Of a stretch of DNA of 64,000 bases, positions 8,481-17,132 are shown piece after piece. Every line of letters starts with the position of its first letter. Position 1 is the stretch's first letter. The stretch spans positions 19,703 to 83,702 of the forward strand of contig JAWKKV010000012.1 in the NCBI GenBank assembly GCA_041393015.1. Direction: 5' to 3'. Made by a program: the position numbers and the translations under genes. The notes beneath the pieces are model-generated. The model did no database searches. It saw only the letters and a program-made list of their open reading frames with translations, and was not told where the DNA came from. The stretch is from JAGQYH01 sp041393015. GTDB lineage: Bacteria; Bacteroidota; Bacteroidia; Chitinophagales; JADIYW01.

Positions 8481-9320
8481 ATGACTTTTACAGATTTAAA
8501 GAACTGGTTTAGCGATAGTGTCAAAACAAAATATTCTGAGCGAGAAGCTGCTAGTATTTTAAAAGAATTGTTAACTCATTTTGATGACCAACAAAGAAAT
8601 TGGACCGCTATCATTAGCGATGAGGCGTTACTGGCCGTCATCCAATCAAAAATCAACCTAACCATTATTGATAGAATTTTAAATGATGAACCTTTAGCCT
8701 ACATCATTGGGCATACTTATTTTTATGATCTTCCTTTTAAGGTCAATCAGCATGTATTAATTCCTCGACCGGAAACAGAAGAATTGGTCGATTGGATCTT
8801 AGAAGAGAATCAGACACAAGTGAGAGTTTTAGATATTGGTACCGGTAGTGGCTGTATCGCCATCGCTTTAGTCAGTAATAGAAAAGATTGGATGGTAGAA
8901 GCAATAGATGTTAGTAAAGATGCTTTAATACTAGCAAAATCTAATGCTGAATTGAATCATGTGGAGGTTAATTTTAAAAACTTAGATATCTTAAATGAAG
9001 ACTTATCTATTCAATATGATGTAATCGTCAGTAATCCGCCTTATATAAGCTTAGAAGAGGAAAGCGTGATGTCTAGTACAACTTTAAAGCATGAGCCATC
9101 AATTGCATTGTTTACTCAGAATAATGATCCGCTTCAATTTTATAAAAGGATAGGAGCGTTAGCAAAATATTCCCTTGCCAAGAATGGTAGTTTGTATTTT
9201 GAATTGAATGAATTCTTTGCCAACGAGACAAAAGCAATGTTGAAAAATTTGGGCTACCATGTAGAGTTAAAAAGTGATTTACAAGGCAAAGCTAGAATGG
9301 CAAAGTGTCAACTTATTTAG
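8481..9320 (+). CDS. prmC: peptide chain release factor N5-glutamine methyltransferase PrmC
   Basis: PrmC (HemK) methylates the glutamine of the GGQ motif in release factors RF1 and RF2 using S-adenosylmethionine. The 279-residue protein has the N-terminal helical domain (about 1-75), the linker LIPRPETEELVDW, the SAM-binding glycine loop VLDIGTGSGCIAIAL (116-130) and the catalytic NPPY at 185-188, flanked by VSNPPYISLEEE as in the family. Length is normal. It starts 11 bases after the TPR membrane protein and may be co-transcribed with the sigma factor. Its last four bases overlap the 3' end of the convergent arginase-family gene. Confidence 0.95.
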   Translation: MTFTDLKNWFSDSVKTKYSEREAASILKELLTHFDDQQRNWTAIISDEALLAVIQSKINLTIIDRILNDEPLAYIIGHTYFYDLPFKVNQHVLIPRPETEELVDWILEENQTQVRVLDIGTGSGCIAIALVSNRKDWMVEAIDVSKDALILAKSNAELNHVEVNFKNLDILNEDLSIQYDVIVSNPPYISLEEESVMSSTTLKHEPSIALFTQNNDPLQFYKRIGALAKYSLAKNGSLYFELNEFFANETKAMLKNLGYHVELKSDLQGKARMAKCQLI

Positions 9321-10351
9321 ATGTTGGCATTATGCAAAGCGGTACATAAATTAAACAAAACTCTTGCCCCAACATTCGCATCCCAATCGCTTGGGTTGTC
9401 TGTTCGCTTATCAATACCCACTTCACACAAATCAAAGCCAATTATTTTTCTGCCACTTTGAACAACCGCTCCAATTAAATGAATGGCTTCTTCGAATGAA
9501 AGTCCTCCCGGAACTGGTGTGCCGGTGTTGGGGCAAAGCGAAGGTTGAAGCGCATCAATATCAAAACTTAGATAAATATTTTCCGGTAATGGCTCAATGA
9601 TTTTTGTACAAAGGCTATCCCAAGTTTCACCATGAAAAAGTGCCCTTTTTAGGTTCCAATCATAGTAGGTATTGATTCTAATATCGTTGCTGATTAACGC
9701 TACCTCTTTTGGTGAAACATCTCGAATAGATACTTGAGTTAAATTTTTTAAGTTGCTGAATTTTAAAGCATTATAAAAAATGGATGCATGAGAGTAAGTG
9801 AAGTTTTCGTATGTTTCACGGAGGTCGGCATGAGCGTCAAACTGCAAAATACCAAAGGAATCATAGCGATCGTTTAAAGCTTCAATAAATCCTAAAGGAC
9901 AGCTATGATCACCGCCTATTAACCCTAATAATTTACCATCATCTAAAATCTTCTTGGCTTGGTCTTTTACCCAATTTTTAAGGTCTTCACAACTAGTATT
10001 AACTTGCTTAACCGATGGGCTAGTTTCTACAACAAGTGCTTCATTTTCTAAAGCATCAATATGTGTTTTAGCTAAAGCTCTTGTGTTCTTATTAACGTTT
10101 TTCCAATGCTCATTTATAGGAGTCATATAAACACCATACTCCCAAATTTTTGCACCTGAAGGATGATAAAAATCCAATTGAGAACTTGCCTCTAAAATTG
10201 CTTCTGGTCCATTTGAAGTGCCATCATTATAAGAAACGGTAGCATCCCAAGGAATAGGTAATAAGATGATCTCAGACGTTTCATAAGTATGTGGCAAAGA
10301 AAATATGTGCCCATTTTTTAGACCTACATCATTGGGATCGTATTTTTCCAT
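9317..10351 (-). CDS. arginase/agmatinase/formimidoylglutamase family hydrolase
   Basis: The 344-residue protein belongs to the ureohydrolase superfamily, Mn-dependent enzymes that hydrolyse arginine, agmatine or formimidoylglutamate. The metal ligands are all present: GGDHS (His of the first motif), FDAHADLRE with two aspartates and a histidine, and SFDIDALQPSLCP with DxD. The GTPVPGGLSFEEA and GFDLCEVG motifs are also typical. Residues 1-40 and 85-125 contain extra segments compared with a minimal arginase. No histidine-utilisation or arginine-pathway genes lie nearby, so substrate cannot be decided. Next upstream (10 bases) is a coiled-coil membrane protein gene on the same strand, possibly co-transcribed. 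Confidence 0.85.
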   Translation of the reverse strand: MEKYDPNDVGLKNGHIFSLPHTYETSEIILLPIPWDATVSYNDGTSNGPEAILEASSQLDFYHPSGAKIWEYGVYMTPINEHWKNVNKNTRALAKTHIDALENEALVVETSPSVKQVNTSCEDLKNWVKDQAKKILDDGKLLGLIGGDHSCPLGFIEALNDRYDSFGILQFDAHADLRETYENFTYSHASIFYNALKFSNLKNLTQVSIRDVSPKEVALISNDIRINTYYDWNLKRALFHGETWDSLCTKIIEPLPENIYLSFDIDALQPSLCPNTGTPVPGGLSFEEAIHLIGAVVQSGRKIIGFDLCEVGIDKRTDNPSDWDANVGARVLFNLCTALHNANI

Positions 10352-10361
10352 AAGTGATGTC

Positions 10362-11309
10362 TTACTTTAATTCGAAGCTTGTGGTGCCAATTTTATATCC
10401 TCTTTGATATACTTCTACTTGATATTCGCCTTCGCCATAAGCAGAGTTCTGATCCCAATAAGAGCAAACTGATTTACCATCTTTTTCATAATCAGGACTA
10501 ATCTCATAAGTATATTGCATCACAGTACCATCTTCAACTGACTTAAATGTGCCACTGCCCATTGATTCTAAAGTCATTGTTGCTCCATCCGGACCAATAA
10601 TTCGTAGATGAATTTGGGTTGGACCTTCTTTGGCAATCTTGTTTTCTAATAGGTCAAAACAAATCTTAATTTTCTTAGTAGAATTGGCTTTTTTTGAATC
10701 TACTTCTTTGTTGCCACCTTTATATCTTACTCCTTTAGCTTCAACATTTTTTGCTGATAAAATAGAGGCAATATTTTTTTCTCTTTCAAGATCTTTCTTC
10801 TCAATTTCCAATTTGCTGGCTTCCGCAGAAACCATGTCTAAAGAATTCTTGATGATTTCCTTTTCTTGAATTAATGCAATATTGTCCCGTTCTAAGCCAA
10901 TATTAGCTTGTTTTAATGAATCTACAGCGTTTTGTAATGATATTCTCTGGTTGGTTAATTGAGCGATTAAATTTCTAGCGTTAGCTAATTCTGCTGCCGA
11001 AGCATTTTGCTTTGATAGGATAGAAGCAATATAAGTTTTGGCTTCTTGAAGCTCTTGTTTTTTAGTGGATAGTAAACTATCTAAAGAGGCATTTTCACCT
11101 TCAAGATTATCTAACTGGTCTAAAGAACGATCGTATTCAGCTTGTAATTCAACATGTAAACGTTCTACCGTATCATTTTTAGCAGTGATAGTAGTAATTT
11201 CCTCTTTCAGTTTTTTCTTTTCAAACATCATGTAACCTAATCCAGCGCCTAATAAAAGGAGTAACAAGATTAAAATTGCGATGATGGTGTTATTTTTGTT
11301 ATTGCTCAT
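10362..11309 (-). CDS. membrane-anchored coiled-coil protein, function unknown
   Basis: The 315-residue protein has a single N-terminal membrane helix (about 8-29, polyleucine ILILLLLLLGAGLGYMMF), a long heptad-rich coiled coil (about 30-195, rich in K/E/L/N), and a C-terminal beta-rich globular part (about 205-315, with KIKICFDLLENKIA and QVEVYQRGYKIGTTSFELK). The topology is inner-membrane anchor with a rod and a sensor-like or binding domain outside the cytoplasm. I recognise no named family; similar proteins in Bacteroidota are usually called hypothetical. It precedes the arginase-family gene by ten bases on the same strand. Confidence 0.75.
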   Translation of the reverse strand: MSNNKNNTIIAILILLLLLLGAGLGYMMFEKKKLKEEITTITAKNDTVERLHVELQAEYDRSLDQLDNLEGENASLDSLLSTKKQELQEAKTYIASILSKQNASAAELANARNLIAQLTNQRISLQNAVDSLKQANIGLERDNIALIQEKEIIKNSLDMVSAEASKLEIEKKDLEREKNIASILSAKNVEAKGVRYKGGNKEVDSKKANSTKKIKICFDLLENKIAKEGPTQIHLRIIGPDGATMTLESMGSGTFKSVEDGTVMQYTYEISPDYEKDGKSVCSYWDQNSAYGEGEYQVEVYQRGYKIGTTSFELK

Positions 11310-11464
11310 TTTCTTTGATTTATAGTGTAAAAATAAGCAACAGTATTTAATTAATTGCTAATCTATAACTAACAATTGTTTGAACGTTATAAAAGGCACT
11401 ATAAGTTGACAACCTATAAAGTATTTTGTTACTTTAGATATACTAATAATTTAAGCCAATTGAT

Positions 11465-12079
11465 ATGTCAGAGATTCGAGTTTTAATAGTGGAGGATGAA
11501 CCATTAATTGCTGAGGATATTGGAGAATATTTAACCAATAATGATTATTCTGTTTCTGCTATTGTTCATAATTTAACTGATGCAATTGAAGCCATGCAAA
11601 AGGAGCAGCCCGATATTGCTTTACTAGATATTAATTTAGGTGACAATATGGATGGCTTATTAATTGCCGAAGAGATAAACAAGTCTTATAATTTTCCATT
11701 TTTGTATCTAACCTCTTACACCAATAAGTCAATTGTAGATCAAGCCAAATATACTCGGCCAATGGGCTATATTGTAAAACCTTTTGATGAAGGCGACCTT
11801 TATACTTCTATCGAAATAGCCTTATACAATCATTCACAAGTCAATAAACCAAGGCAGTTCAATCGCGATCTGATTAATGATAAGATGTTAAACCATTTAA
11901 CCGAGAAAGAATTTGAAGTATTAAACGATATTTATGAAGGACGAACCAACAAACAAATGTCAGGAAAGCATTTCGTAAGTATCAATACTATTAAAACACA
12001 CATCCAAAAAATTTACGACAAGCTTGATGTGCATAGCCGCTCAGAGGCAATAGCTAAAGTAAGGAGTTTGCTTACTTAA
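11465..12079 (+). CDS. NarL/LuxR-family response regulator
   Basis: The 204-residue protein has an N-terminal receiver domain (about 3-120) with the acidic pocket EDE at 10-12, phospho-acceptor Asp55 in IALLDINLG, the conserved Thr/Ser region LTSYTN and Lys in YIVKPF, and a C-terminal LuxR-type helix-turn-helix (about 142-204: LTEKEFEVLNDIYEGRTNKQ and SINTIKTHIQKIYDKL). It is a DNA-binding response regulator. No histidine kinase gene is adjacent on either side, so it is an orphan in this window. The small protein encoded next (12154) is a paralogue of its DNA-binding domain alone. Confidence 0.9.
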   Translation: MSEIRVLIVEDEPLIAEDIGEYLTNNDYSVSAIVHNLTDAIEAMQKEQPDIALLDINLGDNMDGLLIAEEINKSYNFPFLYLTSYTNKSIVDQAKYTRPMGYIVKPFDEGDLYTSIEIALYNHSQVNKPRQFNRDLINDKMLNHLTEKEFEVLNDIYEGRTNKQMSGKHFVSINTIKTHIQKIYDKLDVHSRSEAIAKVRSLLT

Positions 12080-12130
12080 TAGACAGTCAATATCATACTT
12101 ACGGGTGATATACAGCTTAAATCATCTCTT

Positions 12131-12138
12131 TACTTTTG
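12131..12138 (+). promoter_or_regulatory. candidate -7 box for the small LuxR-type gene
   Basis: TACTTTTG matches TAnnTTTG and ends 15 bases before the ATG of the 75-residue LuxR-type protein. No TTG at the expected -33 spacing, so only half of the promoter is supported. Confidence 0.35.
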
Positions 12139-12153
12139 ATTTAAACCAACATA

Positions 12154-12381
12154 ATGAATGCTTTGCAGACAAAATGTTTAAGTGAAAAGGAGAAAGCTGT
12201 TGTTAAAGTAATTTGCGAGGGTGGTTCCAATAAAGAAATCGCTAAGAAAATGAAGATTAGTTTGAATACGCTTAAAACACATCTTCAACACATCTATAAA
12301 AAACTAGGTATTCATTCAAAAACTGACTTGATATTGTTATATCTCCAAGAAATAAATCCGGAAAATGCAAACTCAAAATAA
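12154..12381 (+). CDS. stand-alone LuxR-type DNA-binding protein
   Basis: This 75-residue protein is a single GerE/LuxR helix-turn-helix domain without a receiver: LSEKEKAVVKVICEGGSNKE, then the recognition helix in ISLNTLKTHLQHIYKKLGIHS. It parallels residues 142-204 of the response regulator encoded 74 bases upstream, with the same spacing and the shared words LNTLKTHLQ/INTIKTHIQ. It could bind the same or overlapping DNA sites without phosphorylation control, or heterodimerise with the response regulator. A -7-like box just ahead suggests it can be transcribed independently. Identification as an HTH protein is secure; its role is inferred. Confidence 0.8.
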   Translation: MNALQTKCLSEKEKAVVKVICEGGSNKEIAKKMKISLNTLKTHLQHIYKKLGIHSKTDLILLYLQEINPENANSK

Positions 12382-12431
12382 TTGAGTTTGCACCGGATTC
12401 ATTGGTTGTTTTTGCTTGATTTTCTGATTTT

Positions 12432-12636
12432 TTAACCACAGATGGATGGATTAGTTGTATTGTGTCGCTTTTAATGTTGGCTTATTCGATAATTTATTGA
12501 ATCAATTATTTGATTGTATTTTAAATCTGGATGCGCTTGGGCGCAATCGATAAAAAAAAATAAATTGAGCTGGTTTAATTAGAATTCGACAAAATGACTT
12601 AGCTTTTAAATTCTATATCAGTGCATCTGTGGTTAA
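12432..12636. repeat. 205-bp element with 13-bp terminal inverted repeats
   Basis: TTAACCACAGATG at 12432-12444 is matched perfectly in inverted orientation by CATCTGTGGTTAA at 12624-12636. The 179 bases between carry no open frame of note; they include a small GCGC-TTGG-GCGC palindrome around 12531-12542 and an A9 run. The size and ends resemble a miniature inverted-repeat element or a member of the ACCACAGATG interspersed repeat class found in many bacterial genomes. No flanking target-site duplication was evident. This occupies most of the 366-base gap between 12381 and 12748. Confidence 0.55.
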
Positions 12637-12747
12637 TATTTATTGATGAATAATTGTTTTAGCCAAAGGCTAGAAATTATAAAAAGTATAGTAGGTTAGT
12701 TTGTTTTGGAATTGTATTTGTAATAAGTTTACTAAAACTAACAATTC

Positions 12748-13692
12748 ATGTTTGCCAAAATATTTAATCTATTTGTAGTAATCTTTCTGAGTGCATCGAT
12801 TTTACAAGCACAAAAACCAATAGAAATTTCTTTTGAACAAGATGAGGACACCAGAGCCTATACTATTTTTGTTACCAATCATACTTATGCTACCCATACA
12901 GTGGAACTTTCTTTTGATTATCTAGAAAATCTAAAATCTTCTATTGAGCTACCTTATTATTGGGAAGTAGGAAATGGTAAGACGGAATTAATGACTTTAA
13001 CACCAATTGATCCAACCGCATCAACCGATTTTAAATACAAAAGGAAATCTAGGAAAGGCTGTAGTCAGCAAACAGAGGAAAAAGAGAGATTATATCAATT
13101 ACCGGTTGATCAAGACAAAGTAACACAAGCGGTTGGTTTTATGGATGAGGCGACTCAAGATAAAAATCAAGAAATGAGTTGCTATGCTATCGGCATGGAT
13201 GTTCCGGTTGGAGAAAAGATAAAAGCTGCTAAAAGTGGCACTGTAGTCGAAATTATTGATGTAAATGATCCTACTGCTGACGAACAAAACAAGAGCATTA
13301 GAAAAATTTTAGAGATTGAACATGATGATTGCACTTTTGGGACTTATGAAATACAACTGAATAGTGAATTCTTTCCGAAAGCTGGAGATAAAATCGAAGT
13401 AGGACAAGAAATAGGCGTAATCAACAATAAAAACCAAACCTTTTTTAATGATTTGGTTTTTAGCTCCTATTATACCGCTTACGAAGAGATCATCAAAAAT
13501 GATGACACTACCTGGAAGAATTATTATAAAGCTTATGTTCCTGTAGTTTTTGATTCTAAATCATTCAATGAAAAGTTGAAAGAAGCATTTACTGGTAAGC
13601 CCATAAAACAAATGGCAGCTCCAATTATGGGTAAAAAGTTTGATGCAGAAGAATATAAAGCCAAGAAAAAGGCAGAAAAGAAAGAGAAATAA
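12748..13692 (+). CDS. secreted degenerate M23 (LytM-like) domain protein
   Basis: The 314-residue protein starts with a signal peptide (about 1-21, ending ILQAQ). After a beta-sandwich-like region (about 25-95), residues about 145-240 follow the LytM/M23 fold pattern: YAIGMDVPVGEKIKAAKSGT, IEHDDCTFGTYEIQL, and AGDKIEVGQEIGVINN. In active M23 peptidases the zinc ligands are His-x3-Asp and His-x-His; here the first His is Tyr (YAIGMD) and the HxH is replaced (YEI), so zinc binding and hydrolysis are probably lost. The tail is a lysine-rich segment (EEYKAKKKAEKKEK). It may serve as a cell-wall-binding or regulatory pseudo-enzyme. It converges with the exonuclease gene, one base apart. Confidence 0.75.
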   Translation: MFAKIFNLFVVIFLSASILQAQKPIEISFEQDEDTRAYTIFVTNHTYATHTVELSFDYLENLKSSIELPYYWEVGNGKTELMTLTPIDPTASTDFKYKRKSRKGCSQQTEEKERLYQLPVDQDKVTQAVGFMDEATQDKNQEMSCYAIGMDVPVGEKIKAAKSGTVVEIIDVNDPTADEQNKSIRKILEIEHDDCTFGTYEIQLNSEFFPKAGDKIEVGQEIGVINNKNQTFFNDLVFSSYYTAYEEIIKNDDTTWKNYYKAYVPVVFDSKSFNEKLKEAFTGKPIKQMAAPIMGKKFDAEEYKAKKKAEKKEK

Positions 13693-13693
13693 A

Positions 13694-14449
13694 CTACATA
13701 TTCAACACTTGCTTCAAAGTAAACAGCCAATCTGTTTCATCTTGATCTGAATCTAACTTTTGATTATACAGCCATTTTAAATATTGAGGATCTTGTTGAG
13801 CAACGTCTTCAACCATTTGACCAACATATTTTCCAAAGGCAAATTTTCCAATGAAAGCAGGTTGAGTAGATAGTTCAATTAATTTTTGCAGTGTATCGGA
13901 TTCTGAATCTAACTTAAAAATTTCTTGCGCCTTTTTGTAGAGTCTATCAAAAACCAACTCTAAAATGATTACATCGCTCTTAGCATCATGTGCGTGAATT
14001 GGATAATCAATATCCTCATCAATCTTTAAAAAATAACGTAAGTATTGAAGGTTATGTCGTTTAATCACCATTTCAGGATCAAAATGACGGATTAATTTCA
14101 AGGTGTCAATAGCATGTGTTGGCTTAATACCTTCTTTTTCCAACATATCTAAATCAAAAGGAGCATTGTGCGCCACCATGATTGAATTCGGTTGTTCTAG
14201 TAGGTTCTTAATAGTACTATAATCTTCAGAAGACTTAAACAATGGTTTATTGGCAACCATCTTCTCCGTGATATGATGAACCGCCATAGACTCTATACTA
14301 ATAGGAACCGGAGGTTTGTAAACCTTGCTGAACATTTCATCCAAACTTTGTCCATGGTATTTCCATGCTAATTGACATAGTCTATCATCGGTTTCATTTC
14401 CGGTTGTTTCTGTATCTAAAAAAATTAAGTCGGATAACTGCATCTTCAA
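13694..14449 (-). CDS. DnaQ-like 3'-5' exonuclease with ExoX-type C-terminus
   Basis: The 251-residue protein has a DEDDh exonuclease domain (about 6-180). Visible motifs are LIFLDTETTG (Asp12, Glu14), HNAPFDLDML in the second motif and HDAKSDVIILELVF with the catalytic His/Asp in the third. Residues about 195-251 (FGKYVGQMVEDVAQQDPQYL and KWLYNQ) form the small DUF3820-like module seen at the end of ExoX-type proteins and in some helicase-associated exonucleases. The enzyme probably trims single-stranded DNA in repair. It stands alone on the minus strand, convergent with the M23-like gene. Confidence 0.85.
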   Translation of the reverse strand: MKMQLSDLIFLDTETTGNETDDRLCQLAWKYHGQSLDEMFSKVYKPPVPISIESMAVHHITEKMVANKPLFKSSEDYSTIKNLLEQPNSIMVAHNAPFDLDMLEKEGIKPTHAIDTLKLIRHFDPEMVIKRHNLQYLRYFLKIDEDIDYPIHAHDAKSDVIILELVFDRLYKKAQEIFKLDSESDTLQKLIELSTQPAFIGKFAFGKYVGQMVEDVAQQDPQYLKWLYNQKLDSDQDETDWLFTLKQVLNM

Positions 14450-14514
14450 AGAAAATTAATTTTTATGAGAAAATGAGGCTTGATTGTATCATGTTCTAAA
14501 CATTTTTAATTTTT

Positions 14515-14563
14515 CCCCTCCTTCTAAGCGCAACGAAGAATCAAGGAGGGGACGACGAAGTCG
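14515..14563. repeat. REP-like double hairpin
   Basis: CCCCTCCTT at 14515-14523 pairs perfectly with AAGGAGGGG at 14543-14551 around a 19-base loop, followed at once by a small hairpin CGAC-GAA-GTCG at 14553-14563. The GC-rich sequence stands out in an AT-rich intergenic region of 297 bases and has the look of a repetitive extragenic palindrome. Only one copy is seen in this window. The rest of the gap (14450-14514 and 14564-14746) shows no further structure. Confidence 0.45.
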
Positions 14564-14746
14564 AGACGGTGTGGTTGAAACATGTTATTTGTAAATCTTG
14601 TCTTGTCATCAAGCATTGTTGTCAATAGTGGCAAATTTTAATTAATTTCAAGAAGGATAGGTGTTTTAGACTCGGCTCTGTCGTTAAAAATTAAAGTTTA
14701 ATTCAGCAACCGAGGCAACAAAATCCAAGAATGTACAGTATTAGCT

Positions 14747-16558
14747 ATGAAGGTTGGAAGTAAACAAAAAATGTTAACAGTTAAAAGACACATTCTTTTT
14801 TTATTAGTATTGTCGTTTATCATCAGTTGCCAAACAGATATTGATGAAATGACGATTAATGATATTGTCCCTACACCTGATGTTATCGTTCGAGCAAATC
14901 TAAGAGGAATTATAACGGATCAAAATAATCATCCTATTCAAGGCGCAGAAGTTAAAGCAGGCAATGATGTTTTGTTGACAGACGAATGGGGATATTTTTC
15001 ATTTAAATCGGCTGGATTAGATGCCAATGGTACTTTAATCACCATTAAAAAGGATGGCTATTTCTCAGGAAGTAGATATATAATGCCATCTCTAAAAGAT
15101 AACTACATTCAAGTAAAATTAATTGAAGAAAGAAATGTAGGGAGTTTTAATGCTGCTAATGGCGGCACATTAGATTTAAATGATGGCGCTCAAGTTATAT
15201 TTCCGGCCGATATTTTTCAATTAGCGAATGGAGACTCTTACGGCGGTATAGTGAATGTATCGGCTTATTGGTTAGATCCAACATTACCAAATATGGGCGA
15301 GCTAATGCCTTCTAATCTGGTAGGTAGAAATTTATCAAATGAAAGTGTGGCACTCGCCAGCTTAGGCATGATGGTAGTGGAGCTATCTTCTAGTTCAGGT
15401 CAAACCCTAAAGATTAAAGAAGGAAATGAAGCAGAGTTGCTTTTTCCAATTCCTATAGAAATGCAAGCAACAGCGCCAGCCATAATGCCGCTTTGGTCTT
15501 TCACAGAGGCACAAAAAATATGGATTCAAGAAGGGCAAGCATCCTTAGAAGGCAATTACTATAGAGCCAAAGTAAGTCATTTCTCATGGTGGAATTGCGA
15601 TTGGCCTTATCCGGCAGTGAGTTTTAGCGGTAAAGTAGTAAGTGATAATTTAGGAGTTGCTGATGTTAAAATCAGAATATCTATTGTAGATCGTCCTTGG
15701 AGTTCAACGGTGATGTATTCAAACATTGAAGGTGTATTCTCTACTGAAGTGCCTGCAGCTACTCTTATTCGATTGGAAATCTTAAATGCCTGTAATGAAA
15801 TTGTTTTTAGCAATGAAATTGGCCCATATAGCAGTGCAATTGATATTGGAGAAAGTATAATAGATGCTGCTGCACAGCAGATGGTAGATATTCAAGGTTT
15901 GATTGTTAATTGTCAGCAAATGCCAGTAAACAATGGATATGCAATTGTTTATTTTGATGATAAATTTAAAATAGTTGAATTATTGGCAGGTGGACAATTG
16001 GAAACAAGTGTTATTATGTGCGATACGACTAGTAAAATAAATATAAAAGCTTTTGATACTGGTCAATCTCTGCAAAGCTTTGAAATGGTTTTTGATGTTG
16101 ATACCGCTATTAATTTTGGAGAAATAATGGTTTGTCAAGGTATTGAAGAGTATGTCAATTTTATGGTTGATGGTGTTAATTACACAAATTATGGACCTTT
16201 TAGTTTGAAAGCTTATGAAGATACTAGCTTTCAATTTTTTCCATATCCTTACTATACTGTGTTTGAATTTGATGAGAATGCTTTAGGAAATGAGATTTTA
16301 GGAAGCTTTAATTTTTTATCTTACGGTGTCGGATATCATTTTAATACACTTTATACCCGAGATGTAAGTATTGAATTTAGTGATACACTAATTTCTGGTT
16401 TTGGTAACTCCAACACTAAATTTACTACCTGTACTATACATGAATTTGGTACTAGCGTTGGCAATGTAGTAAATATGGAGTTTGAAGGAGAATGGACAAA
16501 TTTGAGTGGAGAGTTAAAAAACGTGTCAGGGAACTTAAATATTAAAACGACAGAATAA
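14747..16558 (+). CDS. lipoprotein with carboxypeptidase-regulatory-like domain
   Basis: The 603-residue protein has a lipoprotein signal with FIISC and acceptor Cys28; initiation at Met9 (14771) instead of Met1 is equally possible and gives a more usual signal peptide. Residues about 50-125 form a carboxypeptidase-D regulatory-like beta-sandwich (LRGIITDQNNHPIQGAEVKA then TDEWGYFSFKS). A second similar module appears at about 290-345 (VSFSGKVVSDNLGVADVKI). The remainder is beta-rich without a recognised family. It lies 13 bases upstream of an ECF sigma factor gene, followed by a membrane/outer-membrane protein, so the three form one operon. A surface or periplasmic sensing or binding role is plausible but not shown. 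Confidence 0.8.
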   Translation: MKVGSKQKMLTVKRHILFLLVLSFIISCQTDIDEMTINDIVPTPDVIVRANLRGIITDQNNHPIQGAEVKAGNDVLLTDEWGYFSFKSAGLDANGTLITIKKDGYFSGSRYIMPSLKDNYIQVKLIEERNVGSFNAANGGTLDLNDGAQVIFPADIFQLANGDSYGGIVNVSAYWLDPTLPNMGELMPSNLVGRNLSNESVALASLGMMVVELSSSSGQTLKIKEGNEAELLFPIPIEMQATAPAIMPLWSFTEAQKIWIQEGQASLEGNYYRAKVSHFSWWNCDWPYPAVSFSGKVVSDNLGVADVKIRISIVDRPWSSTVMYSNIEGVFSTEVPAATLIRLEILNACNEIVFSNEIGPYSSAIDIGESIIDAAAQQMVDIQGLIVNCQQMPVNNGYAIVYFDDKFKIVELLAGGQLETSVIMCDTTSKINIKAFDTGQSLQSFEMVFDVDTAINFGEIMVCQGIEEYVNFMVDGVNYTNYGPFSLKAYEDTSFQFFPYPYYTVFEFDENALGNEILGSFNFLSYGVGYHFNTLYTRDVSIEFSDTLISGFGNSNTKFTTCTIHEFGTSVGNVVNMEFEGEWTNLSGELKNVSGNLNIKTTE

Positions 16559-16571
16559 TCTAAAACAAAAT

Positions 16572-17132
16572 TTGACGCAAGAAGACATCATAAAAGGTTG
16601 CTTAAAAGGCAAGGAGAAGTGTCGGTTTGAACTCGTTCAACGATATAGCTCTAAGCTTCTGGGAATTAGCAGGAGATACGCTAAAGATATGTCTGCTGCC
16701 GAAGATATCTTGCAAGAAGCCTTTATTAAAGCCTTCAAATACATCAAAAAATTCGATGCTGAAAAAGGAAATTTAGATGCATGGTTGGTTCGAATTACTA
16801 TTAATACAGCAATTGATTACAATAAAAAATATGGTGTCAATTACGATCAAGGCGAATATGTTATCAATGAAGGCGCAAAATTGCAAACTGCGCCACAAGC
16901 TATATCCAATCTTAGAGTGGAGGAAATTGTAAAATTGATTTCAACTTTACCAATCGGCTATCAGACCGTTTTTAATCTCTTTGTTATTGAGCAATACAAT
17001 CACGCTGAAATAGCAGAGATGTTGAATATAAAAGAAGCTACGTCAAGGTCGCAGTTGAATAAAGCACGTAAAATGCTACAGAAATTATTGACTATGAATG
17101 AAAATTACAGATATGAGCAGAGAGCAATTTGA
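16572..17132 (+). CDS. ECF-type RNA polymerase sigma factor
   Basis: The 186-residue protein is a second ECF sigma factor. Region 2 is clear at about 17-85 (FELVQRYSSKLLGISRRYA, DMSAAEDILQEAFIKAFKYI, WLVRITINTAID) and region 4 at about 120-175 (LISTLPIGYQTVFNLFVIEQ, then NHAEIAEMLNIKEATSRSQL). Initiation is at TTG; the next in-frame ATG lies inside region 2 and would remove essential sequence. The gene overlaps the following one by 35 bases (or 20 if that gene starts at its second Met), consistent with translational coupling to a partner protein. Together with the upstream lipoprotein this makes a lipoprotein-sigma-barrel operon. Confidence 0.9.
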   Translation: MTQEDIIKGCLKGKEKCRFELVQRYSSKLLGISRRYAKDMSAAEDILQEAFIKAFKYIKKFDAEKGNLDAWLVRITINTAIDYNKKYGVNYDQGEYVINEGAKLQTAPQAISNLRVEEIVKLISTLPIGYQTVFNLFVIEQYNHAEIAEMLNIKEATSRSQLNKARKMLQKLLTMNENYRYEQRAI

